From Lagopus muta (lineage: Eukaryota > Chordata > Aves > Galliformes > Phasianidae), in NCBI RefSeq assembly GCF_023343835.1, contig NC_064449.1, positions 3,695,778-3,759,777 of the forward strand: 64,000 nucleotides of DNA. The letters run 5' to 3'. A program made the position numbers and the translations under genes. The notes below the pieces were generated by a model, which was not told the origin of the DNA, did not search any database, and saw nothing but the letters and a program-made list of their open reading frames with translations. This document shows, piece after piece, positions 49,401 through 63,341 of this stretch. Each line of letters starts with the position of its first letter. Within the stretch, counting starts at the first letter, position 1.

Positions 49401-52400
49401 TTTTTTGCATGATTTTTTTCTAATACATTTGCTTCAGTGGCATCAGCTCTGACAAGCCAGATTTTTGTAAGGAGGCAGAGCAGTGCACTGATAGTGGTAA
49501 GCTGGAATTTATGACACTTCTGATTGAGCTGCTCTACAGGCTGCTGAACAAACTGGGCTCATTTCTGGTTGAGTTCTCTGTTTGTGTTACTTGAAAAGCT
49601 ACTGATGGTGGCTTTTCTTTTTTAAGTAACCAAAGAGAATTCTGCAATTCTTATTCCATGAGGCTGTGTTGAGTATTTGTATACAATTTTACATCCTGTG
49701 AGACAAAGCAGTGCCAGTGGCCGATAATTCAGAGTTCTGAAGCAGTGGCACAGCACTGTCAGCACCTCGTGCACGTGACACAGTTAGGCACGTTGTGGCT
49801 GTGACTCTGGTGTCGTTGTAGGGTTTCCCACGAGGTGTCACTGTGGGGGAGGCTGGAGGTTATTGACCAGCAGTGGTGCAGAGTAGTGAAAAATGCCAGA
49901 TTCTTGCATGAAATTCAAGTGCTGTGATTTTTTGTTTTGCACAGCAAAGAAGCAAAAACTGCTCAGGACGTGGCAGCACTGGCTGGTTTATGTTGATGTC
50001 CAAAGGACAAAACAAAGGATGCAGGCTGTGGCACTGGCATTCAGGGAAAGAACCCGTTTGCGGTAAGAATGCAGTGGAAATAGGCAGAGAGAGAATGATG
50101 ATAAAGCCACCATTTTTCCTTGTATTCTGTCATCTTTCCTGCAGTGACTTTGTTCCAAGTTTGATTTCACTTGAATTCCTCTAGTATGGCCATAGACAGT
50201 GGCCTTAAAAGATCTCCATTTGTACCTTTTCCAGTGAGAGGAAAATGATTTCTTGCACAAAACTGCAGAACTGTGTTTGAATATCTGTAACATTGCCTTG
50301 CAGGATATCCTGGGCAGCATGGAGGAGACGATGCTGTCAGGTCTGTGCTGGACGTAAAATGAACATTTTGGCTCTGCAGCACTGGGCTCAGAGCCTGCAA
50401 TTTCGAGTAAGTTTTAGCAAGTCCAGCCTCTACCATTTCAATGTTTAAATTGCAGATGGGTGTAGCTAATATGTTGCTGATTAATAAGAATAATTAAAAA
50501 GTTTCTGTTATTTTCTTTGCAAGTTATGGTAACTTTTGTTTGATTATTTTACAAGAAAAAGTATTTACAAGAAATGTAGGCAAGGCAAAGTGGAACCATG
50601 TCTTATATTTGTTGGGAAGCAGCCAGAAGAATTCTTACTGTGATAGTAGTGTCAGAATTCTCTCCACCTGATAACTAGCCATGAGGTAAAAGAAAATAAC
50701 CAGCATGTGAGCATGCAGCTGTGGTGTTCTGAGCAGGCTCCTGCATCCAGCTCTTGTGAGTGCTGAACTCCTGTGAGGTCCAGTTGACCATTCTGTTAGG
50801 AGACAAGCACCAGTCACCTGTTTGGCAGCAACTTGCCTCTTTGTAAGACAACATTCCTTCACTCCTAGTGCATTTCTGTCAGTGTGTTTAACTCTATTTT
50901 GAGTAAAGAAGTTCCATCTAGCATTTTATATTCTTGAGAGGTTGCCAGTTCCTTCATTTCAGCTCAAGTGGTTTTCTTTTATTCCATGGAACTGTTGTTT
51001 TTTGTCTGTTTCATTAAAAAAAAAGGTCAGATGATGGTATTTAATTCTGCCTTCACTCTAAGATAGCAGCACTACCTGTTTTAGGACAACATCATGCTGA
51101 AGAGATAAGCTTATGGTTTGGGAACTCATCTTTCTCAAAGTCTGTTATCCTTTCTTATTTTGGGCTTCTAATATTCTAGTATTATTCTTCTAATATTATT
51201 TTGGGCTTCTGAGGGGAAAAAAATGTGGGAATATGAAAAACAACAACAAGAATCCCATATATAGTACAAAGTGAACTTTCTCTGTGTTTCTACCTTTTCT
51301 GTGCTGCTTTTGCTTTGGGCATTTGAATGAACTAGAGTAAGAGAGAAGGCTGTAAATACAGGAGGAATGACAGGTTGTTAAATTGGCTGGGGCAAGGTTG
51401 GTGACCATGGTTTGCACTTTATTATCCACCCACAGCTACAGTGATTAAAATAATTGTAGATTTTTGTTGGTTTTGTTTACTTGGAGAAAAGCTCGTTGCT
51501 TGTGGCTTCCACTTCTATGGGGAATTTTCTATTAACTGTGTGTTCTGCCCACCCTTCTTTGTTCTGCTTCCCTAATTTTGTCTTTTCCTCATTTCTGTCC
51601 TCTCTCAATTGTCCTTTCAGGCTTGGCTGCAGTGGCAGCACCTATATTTAAACAGCCAGAGTGCCAAGCAGAAGGAGACTCAGGCAGTTACTCACCACGT
51701 GCACAGGGAATTGAGGAGGTGCATGGAAGCATGGCTGGAATATGTGAACATCCGCAGGGAAAAGAAACATCAGAATGGTGAGTGAAAATGGTGAGTAAGG
51801 GCAGGATGGGGCTCAGCCCCTTTGCTTAGGGCACCATTACTTTTATTATAGCAGGCACTGCAGTGCTTCCTGCAGCTGCAGCCTCAACAGATGGTGAGGT
51901 GCTACCTGGACAGTGCACTGTTGCAGGCCTGGCTGCCTCAAATTCTGTACTGAGCTGTCAGGATGATCAGCTGCTCTGCACATCATTTAAAAGAAAATGC
52001 TTTACTCGTACCTTGAGGAAACTTTGCGTGTTTCAGTTTGTATTCTGATTGAGAAATGTGAGAAGGATCGATTCAGGGCTCTTATGAACCAGGCTGTGTG
52101 TGGATTTTCTTGGTAATTGAGCAAATCATAGATCCTACAGGGCAGTAAAGAAAGTACAGTAGTTCTTTTGTTTCTCCCTTGAAGTCACCGGTACAAATTC
52201 AGATGTTTGGGTGAATGCCTGTTGATGGATGATAGTGGAAAGGTGTCCAGCTTGGCTATCTGGAAGCTGATAACAGCTATACTGAAATGTGAGCTTGTGT
52301 ATATTGAATAAGTGACACAGTGGCACTTGTTAAATCAATTTGTTTTCCTTCTTAAATTAGTACCATAAGTTACTGCTTTAAAACCATCTTTCTGATTGAA

Positions 52401-55400
52401 AGGGAGAATGTAGTCCACAGCTGAGTGTTAACTGGGTGTTTTTTACCATATTTTACAGTGTTAGAGCTACTTTTGCTTCTGGACCTGAAGTAAATGAGTC
52501 CAGAATGGGATATTTTATTAACAAGTTGTCTGTTTATTTTCTAGAGCTGGCTCAAGAGCATCTCCAAGGCACGGTGGTCCAGCGGTGTTTCTCAGATTGG
52601 CGTCACTCATGGGAGTGCAGGAGAAGAGTGCATGCTTACCAAAAGGACCTTGATAGACTGTCAGCAAGGATTACCTTAAGGACAGTCTTTGCACACTGGA
52701 GGCATTGTATCCATTTTCTGTGTGGTCACCAGCAGGGACAGTTTAAAAAGATCACTGCAGGGGAAGGATCTGGTTAGTAAGCAGGGGTATCATGTAGCAG
52801 CATGGGTGGCAAAGGTATCATTAGAAGGATGTGTGTAAGGCCATGCTAAATAAAGCTATTGTGATCACAGTATGTTAGCCAAGAGCCTGCAGGAGAAAAA
52901 AATACCTGCAAATGGGAAAAGAAAGCTGTCAGCATCAAGCTGTATACAATGAGCTTGTTTTTTTTTGTAATGTTCTTGTGTCAGAGTTTATCTTGAGTTG
53001 TGCTATTGGTTGCTGTGCAGTGGCAAATTACAAATGTATTGCAGTAAACTTTCCAAATCTAAAAGCCTGACTGTGATCAAGATATCTCCCTATAAATAAC
53101 AGTACTGAAAATTCAAATGTTGAAGCAAATTTAGATGGGAGATCCCATTCCTGTCTGTGAGAGAAGGTTGTGTATTTATCAGGGTGAGTGTTTCTGTGTA
53201 AAAGATGCTTTAACTCAGTAACAGATGTTGTGCTGTGTGTGGAAGAGACTCTGCAATGTGAGCTGGCTGAAAAGCACCACAGACATCAGCTGCTGGTAAG
53301 AGCACAGTTGGGTTACAGCATGGGCTGTGGAGGGAATTCAAACACTTCTTCAGTGTGCCTTGAATACTAGCAGTGGTACATGGGTACTAAGTGGGGACTG
53401 TGCCATTTCCTACCACAGTGAGTTTCCAAATCCCAGAGATAGAATGGCATTGAATCCAGATGGGGAAACTGCAACTCTCTGAAATAGTCATTATTCCAAT
53501 TAGGAAACTAGTGAAGTAGCATATTAATCTTGATTATATCAGGCTATCCTGTTCCCTGGCCTTTTCACCATGAAATAGAATTTTCCTCTAGATCTTCTGT
53601 GATTTCTTTTTCCTTGTTTCTTTATGTATCACTACCCTAGATGTTTGTCTGCTTACTCTGATTTGCTGCAAGGAGAATTATTTGTACTTCCCTCTGTAGT
53701 AATCCATGCATGCTTTCCACGTCCACCCCTCACCCCCCCCCAAAAAAAAAAGGAAAAGCCTATGAGGACTGCTTGAAAGGTGGACACAGACCTTCAGCTT
53801 TCTTAGAACTGAATTCTTTAAGTGTGGATCATCAAAAGAATGGCAGAAAATCTGGTTGGATCGTAGATTGGAAGTGTTAGTGACCATAAGAGCCCTTTAA
53901 GGCAAGATTCTCACATAGTGCTGTTTACTGTGTTCGTTTGTGAGCCAAAGTATTGTGGAATTGGGGAAAAAAGAAGTGCAGCTACTTCAGTGTGTTAATG
54001 CTTTTACTTTGCAGAGGAGGCCTAAAAGGGAAGTGGATCTTTTCTATTATTAATAAGAGTTATGAATACTGAACTGAAGATGTAGACGAGGAAAGGACTT
54101 GAGTAATGGTGTTGGCAGTCACTGAAAAAGTTAGTTGTCTCATGTAAAAGAAAGTGGAAGGGAATTTTAGTTTAAATGGAGAAGTGATGATCTGTGGGAG
54201 GAAATTGGATGGTTTTGTTGATGTCAAGATCATAAATGTTAGGCATTGCAAGGAGGAACATCAAATATCTGCTGATGGGAGCAGCCAGTTCTAAACTGAT
54301 GAGTGCTTGCTGACTTGGATTTTGTGCAAGTGATTTGCATTTCTTACTCCTACAGAAGTTTGGGTTTAAGGGTCTTCAGCAGAATGTCATGAACAGTCAT
54401 CTTCATCAAGTGAGAAAAAATCTCTCATTCCACCAGCACCGAGTTACAGTGAGTGTGACTTTTTTAATTAAATCACTGACTCTGTTTCTAAATACTAAGG
54501 GACAGAAAATCTCTTGCCTAAGTCTGTTGTCCACCTTAGGTATGTTGTTTTAGTTTTGTGTTTTCTAGTGCTTATCATGACTTTTTATTTGGCCACAACA
54601 AATTAAAGCAGGTAATGAAAAAAATTTGTGAAGCAGGGCAGCATGCTGCAACAATGATTGCCTGCTGCATGCAAGTTTAGTGAGACACTTAATCTTTGTT
54701 TGGGTTCTTCTCCTTCCTTTAAAAGCCATGTTTTTTCATATCTTTATTGTTTTGTTTCAGGTGCTGCAGAAGTTCTGGAACTGCTGGAAGTCCCGTTTGG
54801 AAGAGAAGGAGGAACAACAACAGCAGGCCTTAACATCTGTGGCTCATGCCCGTTACAGGTATGCAGGGAAATATTCATATGAATTTATACAAATTTGAGA
54901 TTGGTGAGCCTTGGTTCTGATTTAGTATCTGTTAATTGGAGCATGACCCTCTTGATGCAAATTGCTGGTATCTTTTCTGTGTAAAACAATTTCTATCTCC
55001 TACTTCTGTGTAAAATGTGATGGGGAGATGGGTTAAGCCTAATTGGAGACCTGTCAACATTGGATACAAAAACTGGAAGTTCTGCCAATGAGAGCAGTAG
55101 GCTGGAGCATGGGCACAGGCAGAGCTCAGCACCTTTCTGCTGCTTTACTCTGTGGGAAGTGGGAAGCTGATGATTCATGTATGCTAGCCCTGATGTTGGA
55201 AGAATAGCAATAGAGAAAATAAGGCTTTTTGTAGAGGCTGAGTTTGTTTAGTCTTAGATATAAGTCAACATAAACAAAGCAGCTAGAATGCTTTTAAATT
55301 TGACCTGTGGAGCTGGGTGGGATGTATGTGTTATGAATTTAGATGGATTTTTATGCTTTTTCTGTCTATTGGTTCTTAGTGCTGCCATCAGTCAGTTCAA

Positions 55401-58400
55401 AAATTGCAGGATGTCCAAGTACTCCAAATGCTGTTGCCGTAGAACCTTCTTCATTTCTGGGTGAGGATTATCAGGGAAGAATGAGAGCTCTACTGGACAG
55501 CTCTGTGCTACTCAGCACAGCATGGCTTGTACAGCACACAGATTCCAGAGCTCGAGCTGAAACTGAAAACCATTGGCAGCTTCCAGTATCCTCCAGGAAG
55601 GCCCATTAACTCACATTGTTTACCAAGCTATAAATTTAAAATGAGCTGTAATAGCTGCCTACCATCAATTGCCTGGTGAGAGTCCAAAATATAAACTTCA
55701 GACTAGGGAAGGGCTGAGACTTGCTAACAATCCAATTAGTGCACCCACATGACTGAGTTATAGAAATAACAACTGTAGTGCTGGGTGTGTGCTGTTCCCA
55801 CTAGATTAGCTCAGACTTTTGACTAGGATGCTTCTACCCCAGGCTTCTTCTGTGTGAGAGTATATAGTGCTCAATTACAAATGCATATCATTGCATCTTT
55901 GGAACGTTGTTTAATTCTTGCCCATCTCTGGAAGGGAGGCAGACAAGCAAGGAAGGATTATCTTCATCTAGTGAGAAAGAAAATTTGATGATAGCAGCTA
56001 ACCTTGCCTTGTGTAAAAAAGAAGGCTTTGGTAGAATTCAATCAGTATTGAAATCAGACCATGCTGCTTTCTGTTGTCATAACATTTTTCAAGTTCTGTT
56101 ACAATGTTCCTTTTTGTTTGTTTGTTTTTAAATAAAAATAAAAGTAGAGTAAGATCTTCAAAGTATTTCCAAGGGAGAAGTTGGACTGTATGTGTAATGG
56201 ATGAGAAGTAAGAAGTTATTATATAATTTTCTGTGTTTGTAAATAAATAAATGAATCAGAAGTTGGAACAATCTTTTGAATTATCTGAATGAAAGCAGGC
56301 AATTATAATAACTTCATTAAATTCATTGGTTTTGTCTTATGTACTCTCCTTAAGGTTTCAGAGGACAGACTAATTGTCTGGTAGTTTCTGTTGTTTGTTT
56401 TCTTGCTTTAACCCAGAAAATTGTGTAGCTACCAAATTTCCCAAGAGGTCCAGCTTGAGGTGGAAGATCAAGTAGCAGTTTAAGCTGTAGATAGGTTGCT
56501 CTTTTGAAGTTTATGAAATAAGTTGTGTGAAGGAATTTATCTTCTGTGCTGATAGTCTTCCTCTTTATTTGCAGGAGGGTGTTGATGAGACATGTATTTG
56601 ACACATGGTTGGTGAAGGCGTGCAAGCAGCAAGAATACAGGATGGGAGAGAACAGGGTAAAAGTAACTTTTTTTTTTTTAGCAGGCCTTGCTCAGGAAAT
56701 AGAGGGGTGTTTTCTTAGTTGCTATCAGTGAACCTTAGTTAGCATGAAATGGACTTTGGTGTTGTAAATTCCTTTTTTCCTGGTGGTGGAACCAAGTTAC
56801 AGAAACAACCAGTATTTACTAATCATCATTTCAGATTAAGCTGCTTATTTATAAATAGAATCAGGCAACTGATTATCAGAACTGTTCACACGAGTCATTC
56901 ACTTATTCCCTCACAGTGTGCACATATATGTTGGCATTCTGTTTTACAGTTACCTGGTTGAAACAATAATAATGAGAGCCAACCTGGTGTATTTAAGAGG
57001 TATGGGGTTCTACTGACACTCTAGCAGCTTTAGATAGGTGTCCAGGAGGTTCCTGGGGGAATATTTCATTTCCAGATGTATATATGATCTTGCAGTCTTA
57101 AATACATAGTAGCCACTGCCTTATTTTGTGCTCTGTAAGTTATACCACAGTGTACACAGTTACACAGTATAGTGCAGCTATAGTCAGTGTTAGCATGTGC
57201 TGGTGCTTTTGTGGAGATGCATCTATCTCTTACTGTTCTGAGTTTATCTCTTCATGCAAATTCAACAGAAATTGTCAATAGTTGGGAGTCTTTCATGTGC
57301 TACTTATTAGTTTCCATGTTTTCTCTTTGGTCTGCTGTTCTCTGATAACAGTTTCTCCCTCCACAAACACAGGAGCAGGTAGAACAGTTGACAGGAACTC
57401 GCAGCAGTCGGGCTTTGTGTCCACTGCTGTTCAGTGTGAAAAGATGAAAATAAACATGGGGCAGTTCTGTCTGTTGACTTTGAATAAATGTCTCTTCCAT
57501 TGCTTGCAGCTGACCTGTGTCATGTATTCATTACCATCTTCTCACTATTATAGGCTGTACTTCATTTTGAAAGGCAACTTTTGGTTTCCTTCTGGTGCTT
57601 TTGGCATAGAAGAACAGCTGCACGTCTGGAAGAGAAGGAGGACTTGGCTCGTGCAAGAGATCACTACAGGAACATGCTTCTTCTGAATGCTTTCCATCTG
57701 TGGAAGAAAAATACTCAGGAGAGAAAAATGGAGTAAGAAATTTTTTAAAGGGGAGAATTATTTGGACTGGCCCTGTGGTGGCCCACTTTTGACAAAGCAA
57801 CATTTAATTCAGTGACTCTGACTCCTTATTTGTGCTTCAGATTATGCTGGTTTATTTTACTGAGTAAACTGACAGTAGCAAATATGAGCTTAGGCTAAAG
57901 ATGTGCAGTAACGAGGATTGCACTGAGGGAGAAATAATTAAATTGTTTCTTCTATAGGAAGCTCAAGGAGATGCAAGCCTTAAGGTTTCACTGTTCAAAG
58001 TGTCTGCAGCAGTCTTGGAACAAATGGAGAAAGGTGAGACAGTTAACAGCTGGGGAAAAGCTTAAATCCTTTTTATTTTATTCAAATTGCTTGTAGCCGT
58101 ATGGCTACACTTTAAAGGAAATTATTTTAAACACAAATCATTCCTAAGTCCTTCTCTCTTCCCAGGTGGGTGGGACAGGGATAATGCAGGAGTGAAGGGA
58201 ATTAGTCTTCATCTTGTTCACTTGTCTAAGGATAGTTAGAATGGGACTATAGCTTTGGGGATTTATCTAGGAATGTTGCTATAGTTAGTGTGATGAAATT
58301 GTTCCTAGTGAATACCAAATATGTCCTTCTGAAATCTTTATTTAGGCTGGGAATGTGCAGCAAGGCTGTGGTGTGTGGTCTGGTTTTGCACAAACCATAC

Positions 58401-61400
58401 TAGGTAATATTAGATGGCATTTAACTTTTATGCCATCTCATGATGTACTGAGTGTGTTTTGCAGCATATGTTAAGAGTTGGGGAAAATTAAAGTTGATGT
58501 TAGCCTGTTGCTTCAAAACTGATAACTTGAGTGAATTGGGCTGTTCTTCTGGAGGATTCCTGAAAAGAAGGGAGAAAGACCTAATTTAGCCCTTTTGAAA
58601 GGAACAGCAGACTGCAGCACTAGTTTGTGGACCCTTTACAGCAAGATAAAGGATCAGTGTTTCCCCAGAGATTAGGAATGGTGCTTTTCCTTCTGCTGTC
58701 TGTCATTGCTAGTTTTCTCTTCATCAGTTATCTGTTTTATTTTTGGCATTTTTTTTTCTCCCTTCCATGTAGTACATGCAGCATCAGTGTGAGAAATGGA
58801 GGAAGCTGGTGCAAGCAGACATGCATTATCAGCACGTGCTCCTGGGCAAGATGTTGGCAGCCTGGAAGGTAAGAGAGAATGCCTTTTTCTTTGTGGAAAC
58901 TTGTCTGTGTGTACTTAAGTTTTTCAGTGAGAAACTCTCTTCTCAAAGGCCCTGGCAGCTTAGGAAATCTCACCTCTCTCTGCTTTTCTTACAGAGTTAT
59001 CAAAATAACATTCACTGCATTCTGTACCAAGTAGCTGAAAAGGAGGAGCAGCACACTAGACTGCTGCTGCGGTAAGGTTGTGTTTATGTTCACTTGTGCA
59101 GTGCAGCATGAGAGAGGAGTAACTGCACTGTAATCAGTTACTGTGTTTCTTTTGCTTGCCACCCTCGTAAATTTTTGAGCATTTGGTGATGAGCATTGAC
59201 TGTGTCTGTACTGGTCTAACTAAAAGAATTCAGCCACTTACTGGGTCACTATCTATTTTGCTTTAACTTTTCTTGAAATTATTGTTACCATCTCACTGAC
59301 TGTGCCTGTTGCACTTGCAAGAGTTTATCTGTGTTCAATTCCATAACAGACACCAGACAGCAAGCTGTGTCATTCCCTGCAGTGCATGGATTCTGACTGC
59401 TGTTACACTGAAGTTACCAGGTGAAGTGAGAATCATTCCTAATATTTTCTTTTTCCTTGTTTTCATTTTGCTTACAGGCAGCTTCTGTATTTGTGGAGGG
59501 AAAATGCTCTTGCTCTTATACATGAAAGGAAAGTGACTACTCAAGCAGATGAGCACTACCAGAGAGCAATCCTGTTAAAGGTAGAGCAGATACTAAGGTC
59601 TGTACAAATGCTAGGTCAAGTGAGGTCAAGTAATGCACTTCAAGGGAATCAAAACTTGATCTAAGAGCCACTATCAAGAAAGGCCTAAGAAGTTGTGAGA
59701 ACCAAATTCCCAGTTCCAGGTTATTTCAACTGGCATCTCTGAAACTGTTTTCTGTGAGTGAGCTCTTGTTACTTTCCTCCTCCCCATTTCCTTAGGAGGA
59801 AGTAGTCTGATACGACTACTGATAGCAGTATTACCTATGGGGAAGACAGAAGAATGCCTTAAAGAAAATGTGAGGGGGACCCTCTGAAATTTCATTTGTA
59901 GGAAATTTACACCATTTTGCTAAGCCTGATGTGCAAAAATAAAATAGAAATGGTTGTGGTACCAGCAGTGTGGAGTACACTGCTTTCACTTCTAAGAATA
60001 TTACAGTGTCAGTCTGTATCCTGTCCCCTGTTTGCATCACATCTTTCAGGTGTTGCAGCACTGGAGGTGCACTGCCTCACTACGAGTGTATCACCGTCAG
60101 CAGAAGGTGGCAGCTGTGATGGAGGCCAGGAAACATTTGGATGCAGGTGAGCTGGCGGGGATATTAAACTCCCTAAAAACTTAGCTGTCCATGTATGGTC
60201 CCTAGAAAGGTGTAGCTTAGTAGGGCTGTCTTTTATGTTGTCAGTATGGATGACTTCATGTTAAGCCTAACTGTTTGGTTCCATAGAATGGGGAATGACC
60301 TGGGGCTCCAGCATTCTATTGAAAGCTGCTTATGCCTCTCTCTCAGTTCCCTCTCTGTATAATGGATGATAACACTTCCATCCTTAATGGAGTTTTCCAT
60401 TAGTGATACTGAGATGCTCAGACATCTCTGTTCTGAAGGCTGTGCAAGTCATTTTATCAATTATTGCCTCTAGTCGTTAACATGAAAAGACCCTCAAACT
60501 CTGCAAGCAATGTCATGATTTCTTGTAAACAGTGTGGCTGATGACTCTGAAGCACAAAGGGGTCAAATGATTTCCTAAAGATTGTAAAGTGTCAGTGACA
60601 TCAGGAAAGACTTGCAGAACAGGGCAAAGCATCAGGACTGGCATCTGAAATTCTTCAGCATCCTTCTTCCTAGTGCTGAGTACTGTCAGTGAGAAGTATG
60701 GCCAAAACAGCCTCGAGGAGTAGCTGATCAATCAATAGTAGCTGAGATTGAGTTTCTTTCAGTATGGTAGTTAATTTGTCTTTTCTTGATAGTGCGTTTA
60801 CAGACCCTGTTTCTTTGCTGGAAGGAATTTACTAAGGAGTCTCTGATGATGAAGGTTCAGCAGCACAGAGCAGTGCAGCACCATCAGCAGCACCTACTGC
60901 AGAATTACCTGGAAAAATGGAAGAAATACCATCAGCAGTGCACTGAGAAGATGGTGAGATGGATCAGCAACCTCGCTAGCAAGTTGCTTAGGGTGGGAAG
61001 TTGCTGGTGTAGAGGAGCAAGTGATGTGTCTGGAGAAAGAAATGATAGTCTTGGCCCAGGAGGAGTTAAGTGTATTGTGCACTGAGGAAGGAACATGCAT
61101 GTGCTTTGCTTGAAGAAGTGTTGATTAGAACTAACAGATGTAACAGGAGATGACAAGCTGGGCTGCCATATGTGAATTAATTTACTGTGGATAAAGTCTT
61201 TTTTGGGGGCTTGAAAATTTGCAGGTGGTGTTACACTGTAGAGTGTTTGGGATTTGAGGGTGGCTGGCCTCAACAAAGGGTAAATGATGAAGGCCCCTTG
61301 GTACTTGTTTTGCTCTAGTAGCATTTGGCTCAGATAAATTGGATTTGTGTGCAAGTGACTCATTTCTTTTTTTGCCTTGCAGCTACTGCAGAGAAAAGGA

Positions 61401-63341
61401 GGACAGCTAATGACTCATAGGCTTCGCTCTACTTTCTTTTTGTGCTGGAAGACAAGGGTATGGAATTGGCCCTTGGTTAAGTATATAACTCCTTGCTGAT
61501 GCTTATTCCTTCTTCTTCTTCATGTTTATTTCATGTGAGACCAAACAAAATTATTTAAGCATTCTTGGTTCCATTAGCTCAGGAGACTCCTTATGTATAC
61601 TGGGTGAACTGAGTAGGTATTCAGCAATGGTTCTACCAGCACTTCCTCTTTGGTTGATGCTGCATTTGGCTAGTATTTCTGGTGTGGCACATGTAAACTC
61701 CCAACCTGATTGTACAATATATATTTTTTTCTTATAGCTGTTGCAGCAGCAATGGGAAAAGCGGCAGACAGTGCAAGCATTGTGGCACTGGTCACTTTCA
61801 TTGCAGAGGAGGGTAAGGCTGTGTGAGGCTCAGGGGCAGACAAGTGTGTTTGAGACTGTGCACATCATACACAGGTCTGACTGCAGAGTGCACATTGTGC
61901 ATCTCTTTTTTCCTTTTCCTCTTTGAAGTACTGTATAGCAATTTAGTATGCTGGAAAACTGTCCCCAGCCCCTCTTATCCAGTTAAAAAAAAAATTCTGT
62001 GTGTTTTCCCTATCCTGTCTTAGCTGACTTAAATCCCCATTTCCTTGTCTTTTTGGTGGTGTCCTGCTGTAGCTCTACCTGTTACTGTCCAGTGGAACAG
62101 AGAATGTTCTTGTCTGCAGGGGGAGTCTGTCACCCAGAACTTGTCTTTGTAATGCTTTCAGCTGTCTGCTCTTTATGTTGAAGGTGTTCAGTGCTTGGCT
62201 GAGATTTGCCCAGGGGCAACAGCAGTACAAAGAACGCATTGAAAAAGCCAAAGGAGTTTATCATGCTGCCCTCCTGAGAGAAGGTGTAACCAGGATTTTG
62301 AGGTACACTGCTGGCATGAAACAATTGCGGGGAGAGCTCCAAGCCCGGAACCAGATGAAGGTAAGAGACAAGAGTGATCTCTTGGATACACCTAGGGCAC
62401 TGATCTGCTCTGATCTATGGTCAGTCTGACTCTGTGTGTGTGTCTGCAGTGTGTATGTATCTTGGAACTCTGTATCTCAGCTCTTATTTGGATCAGACGT
62501 ATGCTTTTGTATGTGGTGCAAAGCAAAACACCTTGTCCTTCAGCCCTGCTGAGTCTAAAGCAGTTCAGGCTTGTGATGCAATCTGGAAGTCTTAATGAAG
62601 CTGTTTCAAAACTGGCCAAATCCTACCATAGACAATGTAGCTGGTTAAAACCTTTGCTTGTGGTTAAAGTCTCTGAACTCTAGGTTTTAGCTGCATCTAA
62701 CCCTGCCCTAGATTTAGCACCACTTATGCTTGCAAATGTGGGCTACAGTGTCACTTCTGCCTTGGAGTGTCTGCCCAGCCCTGTGCGTGGAGAGGATCAT
62801 AGGAATGCCTGCACTGATTATTTTCTTCCTGTTCTTGGGCAGCTTCCCTAGCTCTTTTCCAGATTTTCAAGACATTGGTTGTTGTTTATTCATGTGCAGC
62901 TTGTCTCGTTACAGAAGCACCCAGTTAATTCTCTTTATCAAAATGTTAATGTGCTGGACCTGCTGATTTAGCATGGAGAAATAGTATGGCTCTCAGGTCG
63001 TCAGAATTGCAGTTCATTTCACCTGTGCTCTCCATGGGTGGGGTGGTGTTACTGTCTACTCTCAACAGTCGAATACTGTACTGTTCTTTGTGTTGGCAGG
63101 CAGCCTACAATCTTCACCAGTCAGTCTATCGCTGTGCAATGCTCTGGAAACAGAAGGCTCTCTACAAGAAATTAAATAAGCCTCGTTCTTTTCTGCCACC
63201 TCTGAAGAAGCAAGTGACATTTGAAATACCTGATGACAGCCTTGAAACAAGAGGACATTCAGCAGAGGAAAAGCTGTGGCCTTCAGAATGCAGTGATCTT
63301 CCATTCCTATTTGCTGGCAATAACTCAACTCTCAGTGAGCT
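43425..63341 (+). CDS. SFI1: SFI1, centrin-binding centrosome/spindle protein (N-terminal and central part)
   Basis: Centriole/centrosome protein built from repeated helical centrin-binding motifs with a conserved Trp (pattern L..F..W). Twenty-four coding exons recognised: 43425-43444, 44674-44850, 45793-45864, 47997-48104, 48397-48491, 49945-50062, 50304-50406, 51621-51777, 52545-52706, 53225-53295, 54356-54448, 54761-54858, 56575-56656, 57610-57732, 57958-58033, 58773-58868, 58995-59071, 59478-59580, 60050-60146, 60793-60953, 61383-61457, 61738-61812, 62184-62360, 63100-63341. They give about 885 codons with Trp motifs such as FYLWAKRTFG, FRVWREWW, FRAWKAYV, FAHWRHYV and FHLWKKN. All junctions are in phase except between 56656 (phase 0) and 57610 (needs two bases), where an exon seems to be missing. 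The start MEKSKS has A at -3 and G at +4. The C-terminal part lies right of the window. Confidence 0.92.
46659..46770. repeat. Polypyrimidine tract and (CCTA/CCCA)n microsatellite
   Basis: CTTCC/CTCCC runs (about 46659-46724) pass into ACCTACCC and CCTA tetramers up to 46770, in the SFI1 intron between 45864 and 47997. The 140-residue ORF through it is an artefact of the repeat. Confidence 0.95.
63100..63341 (+). CDS. SFI1: SFI1 last exon in the window
   Basis: Acceptor GTTGGCAG|G; encodes the end of the repeat region (CAMLWKQKAL) and the conserved FEIPDD segment that begins the C-terminal region. The reading frame meets TGA at 63343, but GAGCT|GTGAGC is a strong donor just before it, so splicing onward is more likely than termination. 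The intron occupies 63342-64000, where nothing else was recognised. Confidence 0.85.

Noticed and set aside
57282-57686. 134-residue ORF overlapping an SFI1 exon, considered as the missing exon
   Set aside because: It reads the exon at 57610 in a frame that does not match the SFI1 repeats or the downstream phases.
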